A stretch of 13,706 bases of DNA. Origin: JBCBEX01 sp038528235. Lineage in GTDB: Bacteria > Bacteroidota > Rhodothermia > Rhodothermales > Rubricoccaceae. This document shows positions 13,354 through 13,706 of the stretch, piece after piece. Position numbers and translations under genes: made by a program. The notes under the pieces are model-generated. The model did no database searches. It was not told where the DNA came from and worked only from the letters and a program-made list of their open reading frames with translations. Each line of letters opens with the position of its first letter. Positions within the stretch are counted from its first letter, which is position 1. The stretch is taken from assembly GCA_038528235.1 (NCBI GenBank), contig JBCBEX010000104.1, positions 1 to 13,706 on the forward strand. Reading direction: 5' to 3'.

Positions 13354-13706
13354 ATGACTCGTTTCCTACTCCTGCTCGTCCTGCTGGCCCTGCCGGGCGT
13401 GGCCCTTGCGCAGACCGGCGGCCTCGCCCTGCGCGTCGGTACCACCGGCATCGGCGGCGACGCCATGTTCGGCGTGAACGACTACCTCCAGGTCCGCGCC
13501 TCAGGCACCTTCCTGCCCTACTCTACCACCTTCCTCCAGGAGGACGAGCGCATCGACGTCTCCTACGAGGCCGATGCCCAGCTCTTCAGCGTCGCTGGCC
13601 TGATCGACTACTATCCCTTCAAGAACGTCGTGCGCCTTAGCACGGGCCTCGTCTACAACGCCTCGTCGGTGTCGGCCCTCGGCACTCCGGCGGAACTCCG
13701 CCGGAG
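13354..13706 (+). CDS. Outer-membrane beta-barrel-like protein, N-terminal part (3' end outside window)
   Basis: About 117 codons are visible from the ATG at 13354, and the frame is open to the right edge. The start MTRFLLLLVLLALPGVALAQ is a signal peptide with probable cleavage at ALA|QT. What follows alternates short beta-strand-like segments typical of outer-membrane barrels: LALRVGTTGIGGDAMFGVND, YLQVRASGTFLPY, AQLFSVAGLIDYYPF, VVRLSTGLVYNASS. The pattern GTTGxGxD-then-DYYPF-then-xLxTGLVYN is shared by a family of uncharacterised outer-membrane barrel proteins (inference from memory). It lies 72 bp downstream of the lipoprotein gene, separated by a hairpin. Its leader shares an ATCACCC-CTACC-like stretch with that of the lipoprotein gene. 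Confidence 0.75.
   Translation, partial: MTRFLLLLVLLALPGVALAQTGGLALRVGTTGIGGDAMFGVNDYLQVRASGTFLPYSTTFLQEDERIDVSYEADAQLFSVAGLIDYYPFKNVVRLSTGLVYNASSVSALGTPAELRR

Noticed and set aside
1..13706. CRISPR array, tRNA/rRNA genes, insertion sequences or phage genes
   Set aside because: No regularly spaced repeats, no cloverleaf-like sequence with a GTTCGAAT-type arm, and no transposase, integrase or phage structural proteins were seen on either strand.

Overview
The window is GC-rich chromosomal DNA (roughly two thirds G+C by eye) with ordinary bacterial gene density. The best guess for the source is a Rhodothermota/Bacteroidota-lineage marine or halophilic bacterium. Three things support this: a GWxTD-domain secreted protein, gene starts preceded by C/T-rich leaders with no Shine-Dalgarno sequence, and a possible TAnnTTTG-type promoter. 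The assignment is an inference; there is no rRNA or marker gene to confirm it.

Layout. The left edge holds the C-terminal part of a saccharopine dehydrogenase-like gene (+). It converges, with only 4 bp between stop codons, on a run of seven minus-strand genes. In order of transcription (right to left) these are a CDP-alcohol phosphatidyltransferase (pgsA-like), ftsY, a GWxTD-domain exported protein, fmt, a degenerate galactokinase-like GHMP protein, an AbgT-family transporter, and a secreted M20 amidohydrolase. Every gap in this run exceeds 100 bp, and several gaps hold hairpins or inverted repeats, so these look like separately transcribed genes and not one tight operon. The clearest intrinsic terminator (6322-6354) separates the GWxTD gene from fmt. 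A 74-bp double-hairpin palindromic element lies between pgsA and ftsY.

Divergent from pgsA, the plus strand carries a membrane-anchored family 2 glycosyltransferase. After a 363-bp non-coding stretch comes a large lipoprotein gene, followed 72 bp later by the start of an outer-membrane beta-barrel-like gene that runs off the right edge.

Functional themes. Housekeeping functions are represented by FtsY (membrane protein targeting), Fmt (initiator tRNA formylation) and PgsA-like (phospholipid synthesis). AbgT and the M20 amidohydrolase are plausible partners for handling an amidated amino acid or p-aminobenzoyl-glutamate-like compound. The lipoprotein and barrel form a possible envelope pair. 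The points most worth a second look are the galactokinase-like protein whose catalytic motifs are eroded, the M20 enzyme whose conserved GGH/PH segment is replaced by a 15-bp tandem repeat, and the 7-bp tandem repeat just after the fmt start codon. I found no CRISPR array, tRNA, rRNA, insertion sequence or clear novel multi-gene defence or biosynthetic system.
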